The position numbers and the translations under genes are program-made. Positions 6,966-14,132 of a DNA stretch of 16,243 nt are shown here, piece by piece (the first letter of the stretch is position 1; each line of letters begins with the position of its first letter). The notes under the pieces are model-generated. The model did not search any database. It worked only from the letters and a program-made list of their open reading frames with translations, and was not told the origin of the DNA. The DNA lies in NCBI GenBank assembly GCA_038323265.1, contig JBBQGT010000073.1:1-16243 (forward strand), given 5' to 3'. The DNA comes from PNKC01 sp038323265. GTDB lineage: Bacteria > Chloroflexota > Dehalococcoidia > Tepidiformales > Tepidiformaceae.

Positions 6966-9900
6966 ATGGCCGGCTTGACTCGTCCGACAGTGCCCAGATT
7001 ACCGCAGGGAGGCGGGCAATCTGCGGTGGAGCGCACGGTGGCGAGTACGGGGCGGAGTGCGAGTTTGGGGTCACCACCGCGTAGCGCTTATGTGGAGTTG
7101 CATGCCCATTCCTGCTGGTCGTTGCGCGAGGGGGCGAGCAGCAGCGATGAGATGGTGGACCGCGCGATCCGGCTTGGCTACGGGGCGATGGCGATCACCG
7201 ACCACGACAACCTGTACGGGGCGATGGAGTACGCAAAGGCGGCGCACGAACGTGGTCTGCGGCCGATTACGGGTTGCGAACTGACCATGGCCTCGCACGA
7301 TGGCGCGTTTCCAGAGACGTATCACCTGACCGTGCTGGCGGAGACAGTGGAAGGCTATCGCAACCTCTGCCGCTTGTTGAGCCAGGCATACCGGACGTAC
7401 GGAAAGGACGAGCCGCGAGTCGAACGCGAATGGCTGTTCGAGCTGAACGATGGGCTGATCGTGCTTTCGGGATGCGGGCGGGGCGAGATTGCGCAGCTGC
7501 TGGAGGCTGGCCAGAAGCAGCGCGCGGATGCTGCCGCGGCGGCGTATCGCGAGGCTTTTGGCCCCGAGCGGTTCTTCATCGAACTGCAGCACCACGATGT
7601 GTATGGCGATAGCCAACTGGTGGCGTCGCTGGCGGAGTTAGCCGAACGCGCCGGGCTGGAAGTAGTGGCAACAAACAACGCGCACTATCACGTGCGCAGC
7701 CGCCATCGCTTGCATGACGTGCTGGTGGCGGTGCGGCACCGTCTGACGCTTGATAGTTCACACCGCGAACGACGGCCGAACTCGGAGTTCTTCCTGAAGC
7801 GCGGCGATGCAATGGCGCAGCGTTTCGCGCGCTACCCACTCGCCATCTCGAACACCATGGTGATCGCCGAGCGCTGCCGCTTTGATTTGACGACGGACCT
7901 GCCGTACCGCCTGCCGGACTACCGGGTGCCCGAAGGCTCGACGATGGATGGCTTTTTGCGGGGGATCTGCGAGCGGGCGTTTGGGCGCAAGTACACGCCC
8001 CTGGAACCGGCGGCTTACGCGGACGCACGCGATAGGCTGGAGCGCGAGCTTTTCTTGATTACGAAGCACGGGCTGACCGGCTTCTTCCTCGTCTACTGGG
8101 ACATCTTGCAGATGGTGAACGAGATTGCGCACGACCTGCGAGGGCGCGATTCGAAGCTGGCGAGCGATGAGCGCCCGGTGGGCCGGGGCCGCGGATCGTC
8201 GGTCAGTTCGATCGTTTGTTACCTGATTGGGCTTTCGCACATTGACCCGGTGAAGAACAACCTCTACCTCGACCGGTTTCTGAACGACGAACTGCACTCG
8301 TTGCCGGATATCGACCTGGACTTTCCGCGCGATATTCGCGACGAAGTGCTGCAGCGGATCTACGATCGCTACGGCGAGGAGCATGCGGCGATCGTGGCGG
8401 CGTTCCCCACCTACCGCTTCCGCAGCGCGGTGCAGGATATCGGGAAGGTGCTTGGACTACCCGCGCCGGTGTTGGCGAAGCTGAACAAGCTCGGCGACGG
8501 GTTTGCGAGCGCGCGCGACATTGCGGCTGAGATGCAGCACGTGCCCGAATTGCGCCCGCTGGTAAACGCGCCGATCTGGAAGGACCTGGTGGAGCTTGCG
8601 GGGCAGGTGGCGGGGTTCCCGAGGCACATTGGGCAGCACGTTGGCGGCGTGGTGATCTCGGCGGAGAAACTTTCCTCGGTGGTGCCGGTTGAGCCAGCGC
8701 GGATGGCTGGGCGGTTCGTCTGCCAGTGGGACAAGGATTCGGTGGATGACGCACGGTTCGTGAAGATCGACTTCCTGGCGCTCGGCATGCTTTCGGCGGT
8801 GGATGATTGCCTGAACATTGTGGAGGAGGTGCAGGGGGTGCGCGTGGACCTTGGGCGCATCCCGCACGATAGCCCGGAGATTTACGCCTCTATCCAGGAG
8901 GGCGACACGATGGGCGTCTTCCAAATTGAAAGCCGTGCCCAGGTGCAGACGCTGCCACGCACGCAGCCGCGAAACATCGATGACCTTGCCGTGCAGGTGG
9001 CGATTATCCGGCCCGGACCGATCCTGGCCGGGGCATTTCACCCGTACATGGAGTACCGCGAAAAGCTCGCTCGCGGCGAAGAGGTGTTCGTTGATTACGG
9101 ACATCCGGAGCTGGCGCCGCTACTGAAGGATTGCCTGGGCGAAACGCTGGGGCATGTGTTGTACCAGGACCAGGTACTGCAGATCTCGTGCGCGGTTGCA
9201 GGCTTTACGCCCGGCCAGGCGGACCGGCTGCGGCGGGCGATGAGCCGCAAACGATCCTCGGAAGCGATGCAGGCGATCGCTGGTGATTTTTATGCGGGGG
9301 CAAAGCAGCACGGTGTGAGCGAGGACGCGGCCCGCGTGGCGTTCGACAAGATGGCCGCGTTTGCGGCGTTTGGCTTTCCTAAGAGCCACGCGGTGGCATT
9401 TGCGCTGCTCGCTTACGAATCGGTCTGGCTACGCTTCCACTATCCAGCGGCGTACTACTGCTCGCTGTTCAACGCGCAGCCGATGGGCTTCTATTCGGTG
9501 GAGGTGTTGGCGGGCGACGCGGCGCGGCACGGGATCAGGCTGCTGCCGCCAGCGATCAACGTGAGCCGCGCGGGCTCGTGGCCGGAACTGGGCGATATCC
9601 GTCTTGGGCTTGAACAGGTGAAGGGCACCGGCGGTGGCTGGCAGGCGCGGCGAGGGCAGCCGCCGGGCTTTCAGACGCTCTGCCAACAGCTCGTCTCGGA
9701 GCGGGAGCGAAACGGACCGTACCGGTCGCTGCATGAACTGATCACGCGCGGCGGGCTGACGCGGGAGCACGGAGATACGCTGATTCGGGCGGGGGTGCTG
9801 GACGAATTTGGGCTTTCGCGCCGGGAGATGCTGTGGCAACTGGGGCTGTTGACGCAACCCGTGCAGTTGGCCCGCACAGAGTCGCGCAGGGGAGCGGGAC

Positions 9901-10400
9901 GGCCAGTGCAGGCGAGCCTGCCGCTCGAAACCGGACAGGACATGGCCGAGTTACCGGAGCTTTCCAAGTGGCACGAGTTGGCCTGGGATTTCGAACGGAT
10001 GGGCCTGAGCCCCGGCCAGCACCCGATGGCGCAGGTCCGCCCGCTACTTCACGAAGGGTTAATTACCAGTCTTCACCTTGGGGGTGTACAGAACCCCAAC
10101 CGCCTGCCCCAGGGGATGCGCGTACAGATGGCGGGGATGGTAGTCACTCGTCAGCGGCCATCCACAGCGAGCGGAGTGATGTTCATGCTGCTGGAGGACG
10201 AGTATGGACTGGCGAATGCGGTTATCCATACACCGTTGCAGGAACGGCAACGCGAACTGGTGCGTGCCACGCCGTTCGTGATCATCCAGGGGCGAGTGGA
10301 TAACAAGAAGAGCGGGTTCCCAAACATCATCGCCGAGAAGTTCCTGCCGTGCCCTCTGCCGGGCCTGATCGAAGCACCGGGCGCCCATAACTTTGGATAG
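6966..10400 (+). CDS. dnaE2: error-prone DNA polymerase III alpha subunit DnaE2 (ImuC)
   Basis: 1144 residues; the DnaE2 family is usually about 1050-1150. After a 40-residue low-complexity N-terminus comes a PHP domain (YVELHAHS at 42-49, ITDHDNLYGAMEYA at 77-90). The C-family polymerase core follows: GRGRGSSVSSIVCYLIGLSH (406-425) and PDIDLDFPRDIRDEV (447-461) with the catalytic aspartates D449 and D451, later KIDFLALGML. Then come helix-hairpin-helix segments (LITRGGLTREHGDTLIRAGV), a clamp-motif-like QASLPL at 982-987, and an OB domain from about 1050 to 1130. The short C-terminus, lacking the tau-binding region of DnaE1, and the upstream LexA box point to the SOS translesion/mutagenesis polymerase rather than the replicative enzyme. 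No imuA or imuB partner is in the window. The ATG fits the leaderless promoter. Confidence 0.92.
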   Translation: MAGLTRPTVPRLPQGGGQSAVERTVASTGRSASLGSPPRSAYVELHAHSCWSLREGASSSDEMVDRAIRLGYGAMAITDHDNLYGAMEYAKAAHERGLRPITGCELTMASHDGAFPETYHLTVLAETVEGYRNLCRLLSQAYRTYGKDEPRVEREWLFELNDGLIVLSGCGRGEIAQLLEAGQKQRADAAAAAYREAFGPERFFIELQHHDVYGDSQLVASLAELAERAGLEVVATNNAHYHVRSRHRLHDVLVAVRHRLTLDSSHRERRPNSEFFLKRGDAMAQRFARYPLAISNTMVIAERCRFDLTTDLPYRLPDYRVPEGSTMDGFLRGICERAFGRKYTPLEPAAYADARDRLERELFLITKHGLTGFFLVYWDILQMVNEIAHDLRGRDSKLASDERPVGRGRGSSVSSIVCYLIGLSHIDPVKNNLYLDRFLNDELHSLPDIDLDFPRDIRDEVLQRIYDRYGEEHAAIVAAFPTYRFRSAVQDIGKVLGLPAPVLAKLNKLGDGFASARDIAAEMQHVPELRPLVNAPIWKDLVELAGQVAGFPRHIGQHVGGVVISAEKLSSVVPVEPARMAGRFVCQWDKDSVDDARFVKIDFLALGMLSAVDDCLNIVEEVQGVRVDLGRIPHDSPEIYASIQEGDTMGVFQIESRAQVQTLPRTQPRNIDDLAVQVAIIRPGPILAGAFHPYMEYREKLARGEEVFVDYGHPELAPLLKDCLGETLGHVLYQDQVLQISCAVAGFTPGQADRLRRAMSRKRSSEAMQAIAGDFYAGAKQHGVSEDAARVAFDKMAAFAAFGFPKSHAVAFALLAYESVWLRFHYPAAYYCSLFNAQPMGFYSVEVLAGDAARHGIRLLPPAINVSRAGSWPELGDIRLGLEQVKGTGGGWQARRGQPPGFQTLCQQLVSERERNGPYRSLHELITRGGLTREHGDTLIRAGVLDEFGLSRREMLWQLGLLTQPVQLARTESRRGAGRPVQASLPLETGQDMAELPELSKWHELAWDFERMGLSPGQHPMAQVRPLLHEGLITSLHLGGVQNPNRLPQGMRVQMAGMVVTRQRPSTASGVMFMLLEDEYGLANAVIHTPLQERQRELVRATPFVIIQGRVDNKKSGFPNIIAEKFLPCPLPGLIEAPGAHNFG

Positions 10401-10430
10401 GGGTGTAAGAATGTTCACAGAAAAAGGGGG

Positions 10431-10459
10431 TTGACGAGTAACCTTCCGGCTCGTACTGT
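10431..10459 (+). promoter_or_regulatory. probable promoter of a short transcript after dnaE2
   Basis: TTGACG (10431-10436; five of six) is followed after 17 bases by TACTGT (10454-10459; weaker, three of six). The start would be near 10466. It lies 30 bases after the dnaE2 stop and drives a unit closed by the terminator at 10595. Confidence 0.45.
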
Positions 10460-10507
10460 CGTTATCACCCCCAGAGAACACGGGAACACCCCGGGGAAGG
10501 AGCCGAC

Positions 10508-10564
10508 ATGGTTATCACCACAGCCCTCCGGCTCACCGCACGCGGGAGCGCGTCGAACCGCTAA
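10508..10564 (+). CDS. 18-residue small ORF / leader peptide candidate
   Basis: ATG 10508, TAA 10562-10564, peptide MVITTALRLTARGSASNR. AAGGAG lies about five bases before the ATG, one of the best ribosome sites in the window. It sits in a self-contained unit: promoter 10431-10459, this ORF, then a strong intrinsic terminator 31 bases after its stop. The nine-base string GTTATCACC occurs at 10461-10469 and again at 10511-10519, just inside the ORF. It could be an attenuator leader peptide for the operon at 10800, a translated sRNA or a chance ORF in an sRNA. Residue content shows no run of one amino acid that would name an effector. Confidence 0.45.
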   Translation: MVITTALRLTARGSASNR

Positions 10565-10594
10565 CACTGCTTACAGCAGACGGTGAAAATCGAC

Positions 10595-10625
10595 GCCGTA
10601 CCGCTTGAGCGGTACGGCCTTTTTA
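10595..10625 (+). terminator. intrinsic terminator
   Basis: Ten-base perfect stem GCCGTACCGC/GCGGTACGGC (10595-10604, 10609-10618) with loop TTGA, then CTTTTTATT. It would end the short transcript and also read-through from dnaE2. Confidence 0.9.
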
Positions 10626-10799
10626 TTGCCCAGCCGCATTCTCAATCGCTAACGCAGCCACCATAGCTACTTGTTGAAGCGTGCTCCGGGCCCAATCCGC
10701 AAGCCTTTCCGCGACTCACCTTTGTTCACAATTGCAAGTGACCATTGGCTTACAGCTGTGTAGCTCGAGTGCGGCCCACTGATACCCGGAGGATGACCC
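10626..10799. other. 174-base spacer
   Basis: No gene, stable hairpin or convincing promoter pair was seen. The stretch around 10720-10755 is locally AT-richer (TTTGTTCACAATTGCAAG) and is the likely promoter region of the small-protein operon, but no well-spaced -10 was found. CGGAGGA near 10788-10794 is the ribosome site of the next gene. Confidence 0.5.
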
Positions 10800-11006
10800 G
10801 TGTTGGACTTTACCCTGACCGCGTCGCGAAAGTTCGCCTCTTACGGAACTGGCAAGAGATACGTCTCGGACGATCCAGCGCCGAAGTGGCTAACCCACAA
10901 AATGACGCACCAATTGGCGCTCGTAAACGAACGCACACCAATCGTCACGATCAGGATGCAGGAGCAGCGGCCGGCATCCATCACAGCACAAGCAGAAGGA
11001 AACTAG
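10800..11006 (+). CDS. small hypothetical protein, 68 residues
   Basis: GTG 10800 to TAG 11004-11006, preceded by CGGAGGAT with about five bases to the start, a strong ribosome site. The sequence starts MLDFTLTASRKFASYGTGKR and contains VSDDPAPKWLTHKMTHQL and ERTPIVTIRM. It is soluble and basic, without cysteines, a signal peptide or membrane segments. No family is recognised. It is followed after two bases by a second small gene with its own ribosome site, and both are closed by a terminator, which argues that this is a real operon. A longer overlapping ORF from 10745 in another frame has no ribosome site and runs into the second gene, so it is not used. Confidence 0.6.
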   Translation: MLDFTLTASRKFASYGTGKRYVSDDPAPKWLTHKMTHQLALVNERTPIVTIRMQEQRPASITAQAEGN

Positions 11007-11008
11007 AG

Positions 11009-11224
11009 ATGTACCGCATGAATCTTTCCGCCCGCGAATTTCAGTTATCACTCAGCCAGCGAGCAATCTTCCCGGGGGACCCGGAGCCGCTGTGGCTAAC
11101 GCGTGGCGTCCAACTCGAGGCGGCCATTGCCGAAATGAAAGCCGACGCGCGTTCCGTGCAGCGGGCCGAATCGGAAAGGCGCAGCCTGGTGAAGCGCATC
11201 CGGTTGGTCTTCAGAGGTGCCTGA
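11009..11224 (+). CDS. small hypothetical protein, 71 residues
   Basis: ATG 11009, two bases after the stop of the previous small gene; AGAAGGA lies about nine bases upstream. An internal ATG at 11018 is the alternative. The N-terminal half (NLSAREFQLSLSQRAIFPGD, then PEPLWLTRG) is followed by a long charged helix, probably a short coiled coil (VQLEAAIAEMKADARSV, QRAESERRSLVKRIRLV). There are no cysteines, signal peptide or membrane segment. No family is recognised. It is translationally coupled to the upstream 68-residue gene and ends 27 bases before an intrinsic terminator. Confidence 0.6.
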   Translation: MYRMNLSAREFQLSLSQRAIFPGDPEPLWLTRGVQLEAAIAEMKADARSVQRAESERRSLVKRIRLVFRGA

Positions 11225-11251
11225 TTCGCTTCGGCGCGCAAGCCTACAGAG

Positions 11252-11283
11252 AACGCCATCGAAGCAAGCTTCGATGGCGTTTT
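11252..11283 (+). terminator. intrinsic terminator of the small-protein operon
   Basis: AACGCCATCGAAGC (11252-11265) pairs perfectly with GCTTCGATGGCGTT (11268-11281), effectively a 13-bp stem with a four-base loop, followed by TTTTC. It may also act weakly for the convergent gene ending at 11316, though the minus side has only a short T run. Confidence 0.85.
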
Positions 11284-11315
11284 CGTGTGGCGCGCGTGGG
11301 GAGATGCTGGAGAGG

Positions 11316-12533
11316 TCAGCTTTCGAGCATGTCCTTGAATCGTCCGTTCAGGTTGTTGCGGAAGAAGGTGGCGGACTGCAGGTCTTTGACGTACTGCTCC
11401 ACCTGCTGCTTGCGGAGGCTGGCGAGTTTAGCCTGACCGGCTTCGATGTTGTTGCGGCCACCACCGAGGAGGACGGCGAGCGGTTCGCTGACGACGGGGT
11501 CTGCCCAATCCTTGACCATTCGCCCTTCGGCCTTGGCGAGATAGAGATTCTGCTCTTCGCGACGATCGGGCATCTTGAAGAGGAAGTGCTTCATGCGCTC
11601 GATGTGGTAGTCCATGAGGCGCTGACGGTCGCGGGCGACGAGTGCGTACATGTCGCGTTCGAGCTGATTCTGGGCCAGGGCGTCGCCGTTTTTGAAGAGC
11701 GTGAGGAGCATGCTGTCCTGCACGAAGAGAACGGCGGCAAGTTCGGGGAAGCTGCGTGATTCCTGGGCGGCGCGAGAGAAATCCGTGGGGGCCTGGAGGC
11801 CGAGCCCACCGCCGTTAGTGAGCGCGCGCTTGCGGAACGCTTCGCAGTGGCGGGCGACGTCGTAGATGACGGTGGAGAGGAAGAATTTTACTTCGTGGAA
11901 GCCGTAGCTGATCTCGGGGAGCCAGCCGCTGAGCAGCGCACCTTCATAGTAGGCGCGGTCGCTCTGCTCGGTCATGAACTGGCAGACGGCCTTTTCGATG
12001 TCATCCGGGAGAGCTTCGAGGCTGGCCCAACGGAGGTCCGTGGACGAGATCCAGCGGTCGCGGATGGCGATTTCGTAGAGCGGGACGACGCAATCGGCCC
12101 AGACCACCGCCTTATCGAAGATGGTGTAGCCCATGTCTTCGTTGATGGGGTTCGGGTAAGAGCCGCGGGCGATCTCTGAGCGGTTGTTCCAGACGTCGGG
12201 GATATCGCCGTAGGTGCCGACATTGAGGTCGCCGATCGTGAGGCCGAGGTCCTTGTCGGCTGGGCGGGCTTTGATCCCCCATTCGGTTGGGACCTTCATC
12301 CACCAGAAATCCGGCCTGACCATGGAGCCGCCAGCGAGGAACTGTTTGGCGGTTTCTCCGTTCACCCCACCGCGCAACGCCTGCCAGACTTCCTGGAGGG
12401 TGTGCCCTTTGGAAAGCGCCAGTTCGATGAGGCCTTCATCCCAGTTCAGTTCGCGCGCTTTATCGCGGGCGTCCTGGGGGATTTCGACCTGGATCTGTTC
12501 GGACATCTTTGCGAGTGCTTCGGAAGTAGACAC
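11316..12533 (-). CDS. R2-like/ferritin-like paralogue lacking diiron ligands (pseudoenzyme subunit)
   Basis: 405 residues, clearly related to the neighbouring diiron protein: VPLYEIAIRDRW, LPDDIEKAVCQF, FRKRALTNGGGL and PLAVLLGGG align with its equivalents. Aligned by eye, the metal ligands are mostly gone: helix-1 E129/E131 become D192/A194, E163 becomes V226 (DVARH instead of DEARH), E211 becomes S274, E241 becomes R303 and H244 becomes L306. Only the first His (H229) remains. It also has about 75 extra N-terminal residues (predicted helical). A structural or regulatory partner for the intact paralogue is the natural reading, as for the ligand-poor R2 subunit Rnr4 of yeast. The GTG start has GAGGTGA about five bases upstream. 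It is the second gene of the operon, 82 bases after the first. Confidence 0.8.
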   Translation of the reverse strand: MSTSEALAKMSEQIQVEIPQDARDKARELNWDEGLIELALSKGHTLQEVWQALRGGVNGETAKQFLAGGSMVRPDFWWMKVPTEWGIKARPADKDLGLTIGDLNVGTYGDIPDVWNNRSEIARGSYPNPINEDMGYTIFDKAVVWADCVVPLYEIAIRDRWISSTDLRWASLEALPDDIEKAVCQFMTEQSDRAYYEGALLSGWLPEISYGFHEVKFFLSTVIYDVARHCEAFRKRALTNGGGLGLQAPTDFSRAAQESRSFPELAAVLFVQDSMLLTLFKNGDALAQNQLERDMYALVARDRQRLMDYHIERMKHFLFKMPDRREEQNLYLAKAEGRMVKDWADPVVSEPLAVLLGGGRNNIEAGQAKLASLRKQQVEQYVKDLQSATFFRNNLNGRFKDMLES

Positions 12534-12615
12534 GGTTCACCTCGGAGTGGGGAGCGGATTTGAGGGACGCCTTGGCATCAGCCCGGCTGCGCGGCCGGGC
12601 CGATACCGCCGCGGC

Positions 12616-13659
12616 TTAAACGGGGTCGACGAACTGCGCGAACAACGGCCCGAGACGTGAACGACGGTCACCGAGACCAGCAACTTCCAGGCGATGGACG
12701 TATTCGTTGATCTGGCGCTTGCGCAGGAGAAGGAACTTCTGGACGCCTTCATCGAACTTGTCGACCCCACCGCCGAGGAGGATTGCCAGGGATTCGAACA
12801 CTGGCGGGAAGGTGACGTCACCGGAACCGCCACCGGCGGCATCGCCTTCGGCCTTGTCCAGGTAGTGGTGAAGCTCTTCGCGGCGTTCGGGCTCCGTATC
12901 GAGGACGTACTTGAGGTGCATAACGCCGAATGCGAGGTGGCGAGACTCGTCCTGGGCGCTCATGCGGAAGATGCGCTTGTCGGCGTCCGTCTGGCCGATC
13001 AGTTCGCCCATGCGGAACATGGACTGCACGAAGCCTTCAGCCTGGACATGCATGAGGACGGACATTTCGGTGAAGTCGCGCGCTTCGAGCAACGTGCGAA
13101 GGCCGAGGCCGGCGCCCTGGGCGAGCAGGCCGCCGCCGTTGTAGAGGGCGCGCTTGCGGAAGACGTCGGTGTGGCGGGCTTCGTCCATGATCTGGGACAT
13201 GAGGAAGAGGCCGGCTTCGAAATCCTGCGAGCTCACGAACGGCATCCACTGGCCGGGGACGTCGCCAGCGATGAATTCGACTTCGGTGAGCATGGTGCAG
13301 AGCTGGCACATGGCGCGCTCGATCTCGTCCGGAAGGACCTCAAGGGTGTCCCAGGGGATGTCGCGGGCGGAGGACCACTGCCGCTGGGTGGCCTCTTCGT
13401 AGAGCATTACGCAGTTTTCGGACCAAACGTCGGACTTCGACATGTAGGTGGGGCCGAAGCGCTGGGCACCGGGGCGGGCGACGGCGCCGCGCATGCGATA
13501 GGTCATATCGCCGGCGCCGCGGGCGGCGTCGCCGTAGCGGCCCTGGTTAATTTCTTTGAGGGTCAGGCCCTTTTTGCCGGGCACGGCTGATGCCGCATCG
13601 TCGTACAGATTGAGCCACGAAAGGTCGAGTCCAGATTCAGTAATTGGGTTGGCAGCCAT
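12616..13659 (-). CDS. R2-like/ferritin-superfamily diiron oxidase
   Basis: 347 residues from ATG 13659. GAGGGG lies eight bases before this ATG but abuts the GTG at 13668, so the ATG is chosen. Numbering here is from the GTG. YEEATQRQW and DIPW (90-106) precede the four-helix bundle. Ligands are E129 or E131 (LTEVEF), E163 and H166 (DEARH), E211 (VQAEGF), E241 and H244 (DESRH). This is the E...ExxH...E...ExxH pattern of ribonucleotide reductase R2, R2-like ligand-binding oxidases and related diiron oxygenases. The second half (LESLAILLGGG-like, then RKRQINEYVHRL) resembles its paralogue. A partner R1 is absent, so an oxidase/oxygenase role is more likely than ribonucleotide reduction. The substrate is unknown. 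It is the first gene of the two-gene diiron operon. Confidence 0.82.
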   Translation of the reverse strand: MAANPITESGLDLSWLNLYDDAASAVPGKKGLTLKEINQGRYGDAARGAGDMTYRMRGAVARPGAQRFGPTYMSKSDVWSENCVMLYEEATQRQWSSARDIPWDTLEVLPDEIERAMCQLCTMLTEVEFIAGDVPGQWMPFVSSQDFEAGLFLMSQIMDEARHTDVFRKRALYNGGGLLAQGAGLGLRTLLEARDFTEMSVLMHVQAEGFVQSMFRMGELIGQTDADKRIFRMSAQDESRHLAFGVMHLKYVLDTEPERREELHHYLDKAEGDAAGGGSGDVTFPPVFESLAILLGGGVDKFDEGVQKFLLLRKRQINEYVHRLEVAGLGDRRSRLGPLFAQFVDPV

Positions 13660-13694
13660 AGAGAGCACCCCTCATTGGTATCGGTAGCGCTCAC

Positions 13695-13723
13695 ACTCTA
13701 CTTCGGGAGCAGGCGTTTGGGAA
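13695..13723 (-). promoter_or_regulatory. possible promoter of the diiron operon
   Basis: Read on the minus strand: TTCCCA (13723-13718), 17-base spacer, TAGAGT (13700-13695). Each hexamer matches four of six consensus bases. Transcription would start near 13688, about 30 bases before ATG 13659. Confidence 0.35.
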
Positions 13724-13730
13724 CCGTGTT

Positions 13731-13746
13731 CTTACCGATGGGTAAG
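13731..13746. promoter_or_regulatory. inverted repeat upstream of the diiron operon promoter (operator candidate)
   Basis: CTTACC-GATG-GGTAAG, six-base arms, eight bases upstream of the proposed -35 of the diiron operon. It lies in the divergent gap that also leads to the DtxR-type regulator, so it is a candidate regulator site. It does not match the classical DtxR box closely. Confidence 0.35.
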
Positions 13747-13858
13747 CAAGGTTCAGGCGAATTAGGGATTGCGCGCGGCATTTCCGCGACTGTTACCACT
13801 ACTCAACCTTCCGAGCGCTGCCGAATACAAGGGCAGATGTTGGAAGAGGAGAATCCCG

Positions 13859-14047
13859 ATGGACCAGATTCGCGAGAAAAATTGCCCGCATGAAGCGGCG
13901 GTACGCGCGGCCCGCTGCACGAGCTGCTGCGAAATAAACGGTTCGTTGACGCCTTGCGTAGTGGCGTGGTTGAAAGACCAGGTCACCAGTCGATCCACCC
14001 TACCGTTGAGCATCGCCGAAAAGCGCTCCAGCCAGCGCGCTGCTTAG
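13859..14047 (+). CDS. small Cys-rich protein, 62 residues
   Basis: ATG 13859 preceded by GAAGAGGAGA (five bases spacing), a good ribosome site; the open frame extends further upstream but without such a site. Cysteines and histidine cluster in the N-terminal half: C9-P-H11, C20-T-S-C23-C24, C33. The spacing is compatible with a zinc or iron-sulfur site. The C-terminal half is polar and basic. No family is recognised. It is read in the same direction as the DtxR-type regulator that follows 85 bases later, and divergent from the diiron operon. A role in metal handling is a guess from context only. Confidence 0.55.
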   Translation: MDQIREKNCPHEAAVRAARCTSCCEINGSLTPCVVAWLKDQVTSRSTLPLSIAEKRSSQRAA

Positions 14048-14132
14048 ACGCGGGCGAACGACCGGCTTAGCCGGAAACGGGGCCTGCAATGAGGTGGCCG
14101 TAGGAGCGAGACGTGCCACGATCAGCCGCGCC

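Noticed and set aside
6009..7077. Long minus-strand frames across the monooxygenase end and the dnaE2 start
   Set aside because: They overlap two well-supported plus-strand genes and have Pro/Ser/Arg-rich, motif-free translations.
10745..11224. 159-codon reading starting at 10745
   Set aside because: It has no ribosome site at its start; the two shorter ORFs 10800-11006 and 11009-11224 each have a good one and are spaced as an operon.
12575..12610. GC-rich inverted repeat (CCCGGC...GCCGGG) between the two diiron genes as a terminator
   Set aside because: No T run follows on either strand and the downstream gene needs read-through; probably neutral GC-rich sequence.
12694..13590. 298-codon plus-strand open frame opposite the diiron gene
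   Set aside because: It is antisense to a protein with complete diiron motifs; its own translation is repetitive acidic/Ala-rich and shows no domain.
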